The position numbers were made by a program, and so were the translations under genes. From Planctomycetota bacterium (GTDB lineage: Bacteria; Planctomycetota; SZUA-567): 53,199 bases of DNA. The notes under the pieces were generated by a model, which was given only the letters and a program-made list of their open reading frames with translations, was not told where the DNA came from and made no database searches. This document shows, in pieces, positions 9,094 through 17,367 of the stretch. The number at the start of each line of letters is the position of its first letter. The first letter of the stretch is position 1. Location of the stretch: the NCBI GenBank assembly GCA_020060765.1, contig JAGUZQ010000051.1, forward strand, positions 1 through 53,199, given 5' to 3'.

Positions 9094-10408
9094 TCTGCCT
9101 CCTTTCCATGCGCGCGCTGTTTTCCGGCACGAGGCAGACAGTGTCATCGTAGTCGGCCAGGAGCGCGCAGATGCCGGTGGCGCGGTATTCGTCGGCGTCG
9201 TCCAGCTTGAGCTGCAGGGAGCAGTCGTCGCAGTTGCGGTTGCAGAAAACCGGCTCGTAACTGTCTGGTTCCTTGTAGGTGGTGATGACGCCCTCGAAAT
9301 TCCGCAAGACGACCTTGTTGGTCGACCAGCTGATGAGGTAGTGCGGCATGACCGGAATCTTGCCGCCGCCGCCGGGTGCGTCGATAACATAAGTGGGCAC
9401 GGCAAAGCCGCTGGTGTGGCCGATCAGGCTTTCCATGATCTCGATGCCCTTGCCTACGGGTGTGCGGAAATGGCTCAGCCCTTCCGAAAGGTCGCACTGA
9501 TAGAGGTAATACGGCCGTACGCGATTCATTACCAGCTTATGCACCAGCCTTTTCATGATCCGCGGGCAGTCGTTGACCCCGGCCAGCAACACCGACTGAT
9601 TTCCCAGCGGCACGCCCGTGTCTGCCAAACGCTTGAGCGCCTCGCGCGAGGAGCGGGTGATTTCGCGCGGGTGGTTGAAGTGGGTGTTGATCCAGAGCGG
9701 GTGGTGTCGCGACAGCATTTCGCACAAGGCGGGGGTGATGCGCTGAGGCAGCACCACTGGCGTGCGGGTGCCGATGCGGACTATCTCGACGTGCGGAATC
9801 GCGTGCAACTCGGACAATATCCAGTCCAGATAATCGTCTTCCAGCAGAAACGGATCGCCGCCGGAAAGCAGCACGTCCCGCACCTGCGGCGTGGCGGCGA
9901 TGTAATCCAGCCCGGCCTGAATGTGCGCGCGGTCGGGAACGGAGTCGACGTCGCCCACCTTGCGCTTGCGCGTGCAGTGGCGGCAATACATGGCGCAGAG
10001 GTTGCTGACGTGCATCAGCACGCGGTCGGGATAACGGTGCGTCAAACCCGGCACCGGGCTGTCGGCATCCTCGGAGAGCGGGTCGCGGATATCATAACGA
10101 CCGATTTCCAACTCGCAGGGAGATGGGAACGACTGCTTGAAGATCGGGTCGTTTTCCAGATTTTCGACATCTATCAGCGCGAGATAATAGGGGGTGATGG
10201 AAAGCGGGAATTTTTCAAGGGTCTTCTCGGCCTTTCCGCGCATTTCCGGCGGCAGTTTGATATCCAGCAACCGTTCGAACGTGGCGATATCGTGGATGGC
10301 GTGCCTCACCTGCCAGCGCCAGTCGTGCCAGCGCGTCTCGACGCCTTCCTGGCTCAACTGATCGGCAATCCGTTCCTGCGGACTTTCGCTCCTAATGGTT
10401 TCTAACAT
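9083..10408 (-). CDS. ablA: Lysine 2,3-aminomutase
   Basis: Radical SAM and PLP enzyme converting L-lysine to L-beta-lysine. The 441-residue chain carries the iron-sulfur motif CAMYCRHC (Cys138, 142, 145), the SAM-binding SGGDPF segment near residue 196, the PLP-lysine motif PGGGGKIPV in the C-terminal third, and the late cluster CNRNCDDC that resembles the zinc site of the clostridial enzyme. Length and motif order match KamA/AblA. The ATG at 10408 has AAAGGAAAAG upstream. The next gene on the strand is ablB, which fixes the role as beta-lysine osmolyte synthesis, not lysine fermentation; no other fermentation gene is present. EpmB is a less likely alternative because it is shorter and lies with efp or epmA. 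Confidence 0.94.
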   Translation of the reverse strand: MLETIRSESPQERIADQLSQEGVETRWHDWRWQVRHAIHDIATFERLLDIKLPPEMRGKAEKTLEKFPLSITPYYLALIDVENLENDPIFKQSFPSPCELEIGRYDIRDPLSEDADSPVPGLTHRYPDRVLMHVSNLCAMYCRHCTRKRKVGDVDSVPDRAHIQAGLDYIAATPQVRDVLLSGGDPFLLEDDYLDWILSELHAIPHVEIVRIGTRTPVVLPQRITPALCEMLSRHHPLWINTHFNHPREITRSSREALKRLADTGVPLGNQSVLLAGVNDCPRIMKRLVHKLVMNRVRPYYLYQCDLSEGLSHFRTPVGKGIEIMESLIGHTSGFAVPTYVIDAPGGGGKIPVMPHYLISWSTNKVVLRNFEGVITTYKEPDSYEPVFCNRNCDDCSLQLKLDDADEYRATGICALLADYDDTVCLVPENSARMERRQNDG

Positions 10409-10707
10409 GCTTTTCCTTTCGTATTGTAGTTTTCGCGTTATCCCTCCATACGTCTTTAAGGATTCTCAGTGTATCAGTCGATAGTTCGTGACAAAGCCGT
10501 CGGCGGGGCGAGCCAGCGCGACAACCAGGTGCGGATTCATCAAACGCCGAAGCGAAAACGAGAAAAGATTCATCCGAAGTTGCGCCACGAGGATCAAATT
10601 TCTATCTTAACCTTAAAGGACGGTCGGAAGATAGTCAAGGCCTTTTTTCAAATCGGTGGGATATCGATGCCTGGAAAACAAAAAGTGCGGAAAAACGAAA
10701 AAAGTAT
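10409..10707. other. Divergent spacer between ablA and the lacI operon
   Basis: About 300 bases without a convincing gene. A short plus-strand frame (10469-10732) has no ribosome site and no recognisable protein character. The ablA promoter should be here on the minus strand, but I see no strong -35/-10 pair. Confidence 0.5.
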
Positions 10708-10735
10708 TTGCGTAGGCAGAGTTTTGTTGTAATCT
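10708..10735 (+). promoter_or_regulatory. Promoter of the lacI-degT operon
   Basis: TTGCGT at 10708-10713, a 16-base spacer and TAATCT at 10730-10735, ending 32 bases before the lacI start. Transcription would begin inside the palindrome immediately downstream. Confidence 0.55.
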
Positions 10736-10737
10736 AT

Positions 10738-10753
10738 GGTTAATCGAGTAACC
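10738..10753. promoter_or_regulatory. Candidate LacI-family operator
   Basis: GGTTAATCGAGTAACC is a 16-base near-palindrome (only one symmetric pair mismatched) with a central CG, the typical form of a LacI/GalR operator. It covers the predicted transcription start of the regulator's own gene, which would suit autorepression. Confidence 0.55.
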
Positions 10754-10767
10754 GGAGTGATTTAAAT

Positions 10768-11805
10768 ATGGTCAAGTCAAGAAAAACCCGCCAGAAAACC
10801 GATTCCCGTCCAACTCGGCGCATGGTGGCGCAGCAGGCGGGGGTAAGTGATGCGACGGTCACGCACGCGCTGCTGAATACTCCCGGCAAGCGCATCAGCC
10901 GGGAAACGCGGGAGCGGGTGCGAAAGATCGCGACCGAACTGGGTTATAAGCCCAATTTCGTCGGGCGCGCGCTTCAAACCGGCAAGACCTTTACTGTCGG
11001 TATCTTACAGCCTTCATATGGCTCTATCTTCTCGGTTTATTATCAGACCATGATCTTCGGCATGGTAAAGGCGATGCAGCATGACGATTATCACTTGCTC
11101 GTATTGTTCCGCTCCGAAGAAGAAAGTTTCCGCAAGGTCATTGAGCAAGGGCGGGTGGACGGAATGTTTATTTTGCAAAGCGACCGGGGAGTAGGTTATA
11201 TAGAGGAAGTGGCAAAAACCGGTATTCCTGCCGTGGTGGTTAATTCCCATTATGATAAATGGGACATCGCAAAACTTGGTTGCGCCCATTCCGATCATTA
11301 CCTGCTCATGAAGGAAGTGCTGGCCGAGTTTCGATCTCTTGGCTGCAAGTCGGTGGTGCAGATTCATGACCATCGCCTGTGCGATGTTAACTTCCACATG
11401 TTCAACGCATTCCAGGAAGCGGCGGAAAAACTGGCAGAAGAGGGCGTAGTCGCTTCGTCGCTTATCCCCGATAACGCGCGCTTTAAACAACAGATGGAAA
11501 ACGCCTTTGCCGCCGGACAAAAGTGGGACGGGGTTTTCATTGACGGCCCGTGGCTGGCGGAAGGGTTTGTCACAGCGGGGAAAAAACATGGCCTGGAGCC
11601 GGGGCGCGATTACCAGCTAATTACCTCCAGCACCATCGACGGGGAAACCACTCCTTCCCGCTCGGAAATCAGCGCCTACACTCATCAGCCGGAACAGGTC
11701 GGCGCGGCGGCGTGGGATGTGATGCGGGAATTGATCGGCGGAGGCACGGAGCAGCCGCTGAGGCTGGTGCCGTACAAGCGGTATGATGGCAGGGCGAAGG
11801 ATTAG
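10768..11805 (+). CDS. LacI-family transcriptional regulator
   Basis: DNA-binding repressor, probably of its own operon. The 345-residue protein opens with a basic leader, then the LacI helix-turn-helix (MVAQQAGVSDATVTHAL, about residues 19-35) and the hinge region with ELGYKPNFVGRAL. The rest is a periplasmic-binding-protein-like effector domain beginning TVGILQPSYG. The translation signal is GGAG ten bases before ATG, a slightly long spacing. It is the first gene of a six-gene cluster with 24 bases to the next gene. The family usually senses sugars or sugar derivatives, so the cluster probably acts on such a compound; the effector itself cannot be inferred. Confidence 0.9.
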   Translation: MVKSRKTRQKTDSRPTRRMVAQQAGVSDATVTHALLNTPGKRISRETRERVRKIATELGYKPNFVGRALQTGKTFTVGILQPSYGSIFSVYYQTMIFGMVKAMQHDDYHLLVLFRSEEESFRKVIEQGRVDGMFILQSDRGVGYIEEVAKTGIPAVVVNSHYDKWDIAKLGCAHSDHYLLMKEVLAEFRSLGCKSVVQIHDHRLCDVNFHMFNAFQEAAEKLAEEGVVASSLIPDNARFKQQMENAFAAGQKWDGVFIDGPWLAEGFVTAGKKHGLEPGRDYQLITSSTIDGETTPSRSEISAYTHQPEQVGAAAWDVMRELIGGGTEQPLRLVPYKRYDGRAKD

Positions 11806-11829
11806 TCTTTCTTTTGCAAAGGAAAAATC

Positions 11830-13074
11830 ATGGGCGCATGTCATGCTGCAACTGGGGAAAAACTGGCGGTAAACGGCGGCAAGCCGGTGCGGATTGGGCC
11901 GATGCCGCCACGGAGGATGTTTGGCGAGGAAGAGAAGGCGGCGGCGGTCGCCCTGTTCGACCAGGCAATCGAATCTGGCAACGCTTTCGGCTACAACGGT
12001 GCGGAAGAGCAGGCGTTTGAAAAGGAATTCGCGGCGGGAATGGGTGGCGGTTTTGCTGACGGCGTCAACTCAGGCACCACCGCTGTTTTCGTCGCGCTGG
12101 GAGCGCTGCAACTGGAGCCGTGCTGCGAGGTGATTGTCTCTCCCATTACCGATCCCGGCGGCGTGATGCCGATAGTCATGCTCAATTGCCTTCCCGTGCC
12201 GGTCGACGCGAAGCCTGGCACTTTTAACATGAGCGCCGACGCCTTCGAGGCGGCGATTACTCCGCGGACGAAAGCGGTCGTGGTCGCGCATATCGCGGGC
12301 GAACCGGCGGAGGTCGACCGCATCGTCACTATCGCGAAAAAGCACGATATTCGTGTGGTCGAGGACTGCGCCCAGGCGCACGGCGCTCGTCTGCACGGCA
12401 AACTGGTCGGCACCTTCGGCGATATCGCCGCCTTCTCCACCATGAGCGGCAAACACCTGGCCACCGCCGCGCAGGGTGGGGCGGTCTTTACCCAGAACGA
12501 GGATATTTTCTGGAAAGCTAAACGCTTCGCCGACCGGGGCAAACCCTTCAATCTCGAAGGGCATACGAATTGCGTTCCCGCGCTGAACCTGAACCTGAAC
12601 GACCTGGCCGCGACGGTGGGACGGGTACAGTTGCGCAAACTCCCCGGCGTGATCGCGGCGCGGCGGAAAGTGGCGGCAGGCATCCGGGAGGGAATCGCGG
12701 ATATTCCGGCGCTGGCCTTGGGCGAAATTCTGCCTGACGCCGAACCGTCTTACTGGTTCCTGCGGGTGCATCTCGATCTGGAGCAACTGACAGTAAGCAA
12801 GGACGATTTCGCCAATGCCGTTTTCGCCGAAGGAATCCTCGGTGCCGCCAGTTACCGGCACATTCCGACCGAATTCGAATGGTTCAAGAACAACGCCGCC
12901 TGTCCGACGCCGTATTTCTACAAGGGAAAAGTCGACACCTCCCGCGTGATGGCGGATGCGATCGCCACCACCGAGCGCGAATTTACCCTGGCCTGTTACG
13001 AAAGCTGGGGCGAACGGGAAATCGCCGATATTGTAGCGGCCTTGCGCAAGGTCGCGGCGGTTTACGTGAAATAA
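11830..13074 (+). CDS. DegT/DnrJ/EryC1/StrS-family PLP aminotransferase (copy 1)
   Basis: PLP-dependent enzyme of fold type I in the family that aminates keto-sugars and cyclitols. The 414-residue protein has LAVNGGKPVR near the N-terminus, the cofactor Asp in VVEDCAQAHGA (Asp179), and the Schiff-base lysine in STMSGKHL (Lys208), so it should be catalytic. The ribosome site AAAGGA precedes ATG 11830. A related but clearly different copy lies two genes downstream; both keep the lysine and aspartate. The neighbours (an amidohydrolase 15 bases downstream and an M55 peptidase) are not those of a nucleotide-sugar or antibiotic cluster: no dTDP-sugar enzymes or glycosyltransferases are present. Substrate unknown; an amino-cyclitol or amino-sugar is an inference from the family. 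Confidence 0.85.
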   Translation: MGACHAATGEKLAVNGGKPVRIGPMPPRRMFGEEEKAAAVALFDQAIESGNAFGYNGAEEQAFEKEFAAGMGGGFADGVNSGTTAVFVALGALQLEPCCEVIVSPITDPGGVMPIVMLNCLPVPVDAKPGTFNMSADAFEAAITPRTKAVVVAHIAGEPAEVDRIVTIAKKHDIRVVEDCAQAHGARLHGKLVGTFGDIAAFSTMSGKHLATAAQGGAVFTQNEDIFWKAKRFADRGKPFNLEGHTNCVPALNLNLNDLAATVGRVQLRKLPGVIAARRKVAAGIREGIADIPALALGEILPDAEPSYWFLRVHLDLEQLTVSKDDFANAVFAEGILGAASYRHIPTEFEWFKNNAACPTPYFYKGKVDTSRVMADAIATTEREFTLACYESWGEREIADIVAALRKVAAVYVK

Positions 13075-13089
13075 AACAGGGGGAAATCC

Positions 13090-13968
13090 ATGTTTATCGA
13101 CATCCATGTCCACACCCGCAAGGTTCCAGGTCCGCAGCGCAACGGCAAGCAGCCTTACGCCACCCCGGAGCAATTGCTGGAGAGATACGACAAACTCGGC
13201 ATCGAACAGGCGGTGTTGCTGCCGGGCGGCAGTCCCGAATGCGCCCATCAGCCGCAGTCGATCGACGAAATTCTGGAGATATGCGAAAAATATCCCGGCC
13301 GCTTTATACCATTTATGAATGTCGACCCGCGTTCTATCGGCAATCACTGGGAAGCTGATCTTGGAATTATTATTTCTCATTACAAGAAACTTGGCTGCAA
13401 GGGCATCGGCGAAGTCACGGCTAATCTCTGGTTTCTCGACCCGCTGGTGCAGAACCTGTTCAAACATGCGGAACAATACGAGTTGCCCCTTACCTTTCAT
13501 ATCGGCCACAAGCCGGGCGGCTGTTACGGGTTGATCGACAACCCCGGCCTGGGGCAGCTTGAAGAAAGTCTAAAGCGCTTTCCCAAGCTGAAATTCTTCG
13601 GCCACTCCCAGGCTTTCTGGGCGGAAATGGCACCGCTGAAACACCACAGCGACCGCGAGGGTTATCCCGACTATCCGATTGAGGAAGAAGGCGCGGTACC
13701 GAAACTGTTCCGGAAATATCCCAACCTCTACGGCGATCTGTCGGCCGGCAGCGGGTGCAACGCCCTCAAGCGCGATCCGGCATACGCGGTCAAATTCCTG
13801 ACCGAATTTCAGGATCGGCTATTCTTCGGCACTGATATTTGCGTGCCAGACACGCCGACGCCGTTGGTGGATTTCCTGCTGGAACTGCGGGAAAGCGGTA
13901 AGCTACCGGATGCCATATTCGACAAGATCGCGAAAAGCAATGCGGTGCGCGTTTTGAATTTAAAGTAG
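13090..13968 (+). CDS. Amidohydrolase-family (PF04909-like) metal-dependent hydrolase, copy 1
   Basis: A 292-residue TIM-barrel hydrolase of the amidohydrolase superfamily. Metal ligands are visible as DIHVHT (His6, His8), FHIGH (His137 and His140), GHSQAFW (His172) and FGTD (Asp249). No signal peptide, so cytoplasmic. The family includes lactonases, decarboxylases and amide hydrolases, so the reaction is open. AGGGGGAAA precedes the ATG, 15 bases after the first aminotransferase. It is paralogous to the last gene of the operon: both contain GCKG(I/V)GEV and YPNLYGDLSAGSG. The two copies differ around the active-site entrance, which suggests two related substrates or steps. Confidence 0.85.
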   Translation: MFIDIHVHTRKVPGPQRNGKQPYATPEQLLERYDKLGIEQAVLLPGGSPECAHQPQSIDEILEICEKYPGRFIPFMNVDPRSIGNHWEADLGIIISHYKKLGCKGIGEVTANLWFLDPLVQNLFKHAEQYELPLTFHIGHKPGGCYGLIDNPGLGQLEESLKRFPKLKFFGHSQAFWAEMAPLKHHSDREGYPDYPIEEEGAVPKLFRKYPNLYGDLSAGSGCNALKRDPAYAVKFLTEFQDRLFFGTDICVPDTPTPLVDFLLELRESGKLPDAIFDKIAKSNAVRVLNLK

Positions 13969-13998
13969 TTTGACAACCATTTTGCGAAAGGTAAGACC

Positions 13999-15303
13999 AT
14001 GACTGCAACCAGCGCAAAACTTGCGATCAATGGCGGAGAAAAAAGCGTGACCGCCGACCCCGGCGATATGTTTACCTGGCCGATCGTGACGAACGAGGAT
14101 GAGGGCGCGGTGCTGGACGTGCTCCGGCGCGGCGCCATGAGCGGCACCGAGATTTCCAAACAGTTCGAGCGCGAGTATGCCGACTGGTTGGGCGCGAAAT
14201 ACGCGCTGGCCTATTGCAACGGCACCGCCAGCCTGCACGCGGCGATGTGGGCGTGCGGGGTCGGCGCGGGCGACGAGATCATCTGCCCGAGCATAACCTA
14301 CTGGGCAAGTGCGGCGGCGGCGCAGTCGCTGGGAGCCGCCGTGAATTTCGCCGACATCGATCCCGGCTCGCTCTGCATCGACCCCGCTGATATCGAACAT
14401 CGTATCGGTTCTCGCACAAAAGCCATCGTCGTAGTGCATTACGCCGGGCATCCTTGCGACATGGACGCGATTATGCCTATCGCACGCAAGCATAAAATCA
14501 AGGTGATCGAAGACGCTTCCCACGCGCACGGGTCATTATATAAAGGAAAGATGTGCGGCAATCTGGGCGACATCGCGGGGATGAGCATGATGAGCGGCAA
14601 GAGTTTCGCCGCCGGAGAACTGGGGCTGATGACGACCAATGACCGGGAACTGTACGAGCGCTGCATCGCGTTTGGCCACTACGAGCGCACCGGCGCGGCG
14701 TCAAACTACAACGCTCCCGACGCGCAGATCACGTTGCCGTATCTGCAAAAGTTTTCCGGCGTGCCTATCGGCGGCTACAAGCATCGTGCCAACCAGCTCT
14801 GCACCGCCATGGCGCGGGTGCAGCTCAAACATTATCCCGCCCGCATCGCGGAGATCGACAAGGCCATGAAGCGTTTCTGGAGCCTGCTGGAAGGCGCGCC
14901 CGGTTTGCGCCCGCAATATCCGAAGTGGGAGAATTCCTCAATGGGCGGCTGGTACGCTTGCCGGGGTTTGTATGATGCGAAACAACTGGGCGGCCTGCCT
15001 TGCGTGAGATTCTGCGAAGCCGTGTGCGCCGAAGGAGTGCCGATGTGCAACGCCGGAGCCAACAAGCCGCTGCATCTGCATCCGGTTTTTCACGAAGCCG
15101 ACCTCTTCAACCAGGGTCAGCCCACCTGTCTTGCCTTCGGCCAGCGCGACGTGCGGCAGAAAGCGGGCAGTCTGCCCGTGAGCGAACGTATTGCGCAAAT
15201 CGCCTTCGGAATCCCCTGGTTCAAACACGACCGGGCCGATATAATAGCGCAGTACGCTCAGGCTTACCGCAAGGTGGCGGAGAACGCGGGAGAGTTGCTT
15301 TAA
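13999..15303 (+). CDS. DegT/DnrJ/EryC1/StrS-family PLP aminotransferase (copy 2)
   Basis: Second PLP aminotransferase of the operon, 434 residues. It has the N-terminal LAINGGEKSV motif, the cofactor Asp in VIEDASHAHGS (Asp172) and the lysine in MMSGKSFAAGE (Lys201). Its sequence is closer than copy 1 to the classical form of the family, with SGTEISKQFEREYADWLGAKYAL giving the active-site entry loop and CNGTASLH the phosphate-binding turn. AAAGG lies before the ATG, 30 bases after the hydrolase. Copies 1 and 2 are too different to be a recent duplication. Two enzymes of this type in one operon imply either two transamination steps or a heterodimer; neither can be decided here. Confidence 0.85.
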   Translation: MTATSAKLAINGGEKSVTADPGDMFTWPIVTNEDEGAVLDVLRRGAMSGTEISKQFEREYADWLGAKYALAYCNGTASLHAAMWACGVGAGDEIICPSITYWASAAAAQSLGAAVNFADIDPGSLCIDPADIEHRIGSRTKAIVVVHYAGHPCDMDAIMPIARKHKIKVIEDASHAHGSLYKGKMCGNLGDIAGMSMMSGKSFAAGELGLMTTNDRELYERCIAFGHYERTGAASNYNAPDAQITLPYLQKFSGVPIGGYKHRANQLCTAMARVQLKHYPARIAEIDKAMKRFWSLLEGAPGLRPQYPKWENSSMGGWYACRGLYDAKQLGGLPCVRFCEAVCAEGVPMCNAGANKPLHLHPVFHEADLFNQGQPTCLAFGQRDVRQKAGSLPVSERIAQIAFGIPWFKHDRADIIAQYAQAYRKVAENAGELL

Positions 15304-15323
15304 TTACAAACTGGAGACAGAGC

Positions 15324-16133
15324 ATGAAAATCTACATCATGACCGATATGGAAGGCGTCAGCGGCATCAGGCTGGGCGGAGTGGGGTTCTGCAATCAATC
15401 AGACCCGCCGGGAAACACTAATTACGCGGTGGGGCAACGGTTGCTTACAGCCGATGTCAACGCGGCGGTGGAAGGGGCTTTGGCTGGCGGAGCCACCCGC
15501 GTGGTAGTCTGCGATGGCCACGGCGGCGGGAAACATATCCTGGTCGAAGCCCTGCATCCGGAAGCGGAACTGGAAAGCCCCGTCTCCGGTCGCCGCAACC
15601 ATTACATGCCGTCTTTCGACAAGAGTTTCGCCGCGCTTTTCGTCGTCGGCGCCCACGCGATGGCCGGAACGCCGCGCGCTTTTCTCGATCACACCCAGAG
15701 CGGCAAAGACTGGTATAATTATTATCTCAACGGCAAAAAGACTGGCGAGATCGGGCAATACGCGGCAATGGCGGGACATTTCGACGTACCGGTGGCGTTC
15801 GTATCCGGCGACCTGGCGGCGACCGTCGAGGCGCGAAATTTGCTTGGTGCGCAAGTGGAAACGGTTTCGGTGAAAACGGCCGTGTCGCGCAATGTAGCCC
15901 GCGTTATCGCGCCTGTAAAAGCGCAGGCGATGATCCGGGAAGGAGCCTGCCGCGCCATGAAAAAAATCGGGAAGCTGAAGCCGTTGAAATTGAAGACGCC
16001 GGTTAATATCAAACTGGAATTCCAGCGCACCGAGCTTGCCGACCAGTATGAACACAAACCCGGCATCCGGCGTCTTGACGGGCGCGCCATCGCCTGCAAG
16101 GTGGAAAGCCAGTTCGATATACTGAATTTTTGA
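15324..16133 (+). CDS. M55-family D-aminopeptidase-like protein (DppA-like)
   Basis: Zinc-dependent peptidase fold related to Bacillus DppA, which releases D-amino acids from short peptides. The 269-residue chain starts at ATG 15324 behind GGAG; the longer frame upstream is a shadow. Metal ligands match the DppA pattern: Asp8 and Glu10 in MTDMEG, His66 in DGHGGG, His111 in GAHAMAG and Glu142 in GEIGQ. Leaderless and without a membrane helix, so cytoplasmic. In Bacillus the gene travels with a dipeptide ABC transporter; here there is none, and the gene sits between an aminotransferase and an amidohydrolase, 20 bases after the former. Its substrate is probably an amide- or peptide-linked metabolite of this pathway and need not be a cell-wall peptide. 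Confidence 0.85.
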   Translation: MKIYIMTDMEGVSGIRLGGVGFCNQSDPPGNTNYAVGQRLLTADVNAAVEGALAGGATRVVVCDGHGGGKHILVEALHPEAELESPVSGRRNHYMPSFDKSFAALFVVGAHAMAGTPRAFLDHTQSGKDWYNYYLNGKKTGEIGQYAAMAGHFDVPVAFVSGDLAATVEARNLLGAQVETVSVKTAVSRNVARVIAPVKAQAMIREGACRAMKKIGKLKPLKLKTPVNIKLEFQRTELADQYEHKPGIRRLDGRAIACKVESQFDILNF

Positions 16134-16186
16134 ACGCGAGTGTGGTTGTATCCACCGCTGCTTTAAGGTTGCAACAAGGAATGCTC

Positions 16187-17071
16187 ATGATCGATTTTCA
16201 CACCCACCTCGGGCGTTTTGGACGTTCGACTCCGGAGGAACGCACCTACGGGCTGGAGGCGCCGGAACTGGTTTGTAAGATGGACGAGTGGGGCATCGAC
16301 AAGTCGGTGGTGTTGCCGTTGTCGGACAGTCCCGAGGGCTGGTATTACCGCGCTTCTTCCGACGATGTGCTGGCATATTGCAACCGTTTTCCCGACCGGC
16401 TGATTCCGTTTGTGCAACTAGATCCGCGCTGGGGCGACAATTCGCCGACGACGGACTTTTCCGGAGTGCTGGCGGAATTCAAGGCGCGCGGTTGCAAGGG
16501 CGTGGGAGAGGTCATAGCCAACCTGCATTTCGACGACCCGCTGGTAATCAATTTCATGCAACATTGCGGTGCGGCCAGATTGCCGGTAGTCATCCACGCT
16601 GCCCACCAGATCGGCGGCACGTACGGCCTCGTCGACGACATCTATCTTCCGCGCCTGGAAAAACTTCTGCAAGCCGCGCCGGACACTATCATCTGCGCGC
16701 ACGGCCCCGCGTTCTGGTCGGAGATATCCTCCAATGTCACCGAAGAAACGCGCGGCGGCTATCCTGCCGATCCGGTGGAAGGACCGGGACGGGTGTGGGA
16801 ACTGCTGGAAAAATATCCCAATCTCTACGGCGACCTGTCGGCAGGCAGCGGCGGCAGGGCGCTTATGCGCACGCCCGAGTTCGGCTGGGAATTCCTGGAA
16901 AAACACCAGGATCAACTCCTGTTCGCCACCGACGTGATGCGCCGTACTATGGAGCGCAAGGATATAGTTCAGCTCGACTATTTCGCCGATTTGAAGGAAA
17001 ACTCCCGCATCGGCGAAACCGCCTACGCGAAAATCACGCACGGCAACGCGGCGCGATTGCTTGGTCATTGA
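16187..17071 (+). CDS. Amidohydrolase-family metal-dependent hydrolase, copy 2
   Basis: Last gene of the operon, 294 residues. AAGGA at 16176-16180 fits ATG 16187 (6-base spacing) but not the ATG at 16181, and this start gives MIDFHTHLG, which places the HxH metal motif (His5, His7) at the very N-terminus as in copy 1. Further ligands are in VIHAAH, CAHGPAFW and FATDV. It aligns along its length with copy 1 and shares the PNLYGDLSAGSG stretch. The 53-base gap from the M55 gene is the largest in the cluster but holds no terminator. After it comes a 296-base spacer, so the operon ends here. The reaction is unknown; a lactone, amide or decarboxylation substrate are all possible for the family. 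Confidence 0.85.
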   Translation: MIDFHTHLGRFGRSTPEERTYGLEAPELVCKMDEWGIDKSVVLPLSDSPEGWYYRASSDDVLAYCNRFPDRLIPFVQLDPRWGDNSPTTDFSGVLAEFKARGCKGVGEVIANLHFDDPLVINFMQHCGAARLPVVIHAAHQIGGTYGLVDDIYLPRLEKLLQAAPDTIICAHGPAFWSEISSNVTEETRGGYPADPVEGPGRVWELLEKYPNLYGDLSAGSGGRALMRTPEFGWEFLEKHQDQLLFATDVMRRTMERKDIVQLDYFADLKENSRIGETAYAKITHGNAARLLGH

Positions 17072-17367
17072 GTTCGAGATTCGCATTTTTTTTGTATAGT
17101 GCAGCACCGCGCATGATGATGACATATTCTTGGTGCCTATACATATTAACCTTGCGGAATAATAATCCAACCTCCGGACGTCATTCCGGCGCAGGTTGGA
17201 ATGATGTTTCGTTTGAGTGCATGTACTTTCAGCGATTTGCATTTCAATGTGTTTATCCTGCTTTCCCTTCCGCCTGAAATTTTCCTCTCGAAATCCGAGC
17301 GGGATATGATAAAACATGAGACATAGCAATATGTCATCTGTTTTCTTTGACTGCGCCCGGAAAAATT
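17072..17367. other. Spacer before tsaB
   Basis: No gene seen. It contains a degenerate REP-like palindrome (17180-17204) and a 6-bp inverted repeat GACATA...TATGTC at 17330-17345 just upstream of tsaB. I see no clear terminator for the preceding operon. Confidence 0.5.
17180..17204. repeat. REP-like palindrome, degenerate copy
   Basis: GTCATTCCGGCGCAGGTTGG and the following AATGA match the core of the copies at 6669 and 47601 with several substitutions; flanking CCAACCT/AGGTTGG adds further pairing. Confidence 0.55.

Noticed and set aside
9023..10405. Long frame antisense to ablA
   Set aside because: GC-rich codon shadow; ablA has full motifs on the other strand.
9083..10408. EpmB (elongation factor P lysine mutase)
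   Set aside because: Longer than EpmB and coupled to an acetyltransferase, which fits ablA.
10469..10732. 87-codon plus-strand frame before lacI
   Set aside because: No ribosome site, low-complexity basic composition, and it overlaps the promoter region of lacI.
10768..17071. Aminosugar-antibiotic biosynthesis cluster
   Set aside because: DegT proteins are present, but there are no dTDP-sugar enzymes, glycosyltransferases, polyketide or peptide synthases.
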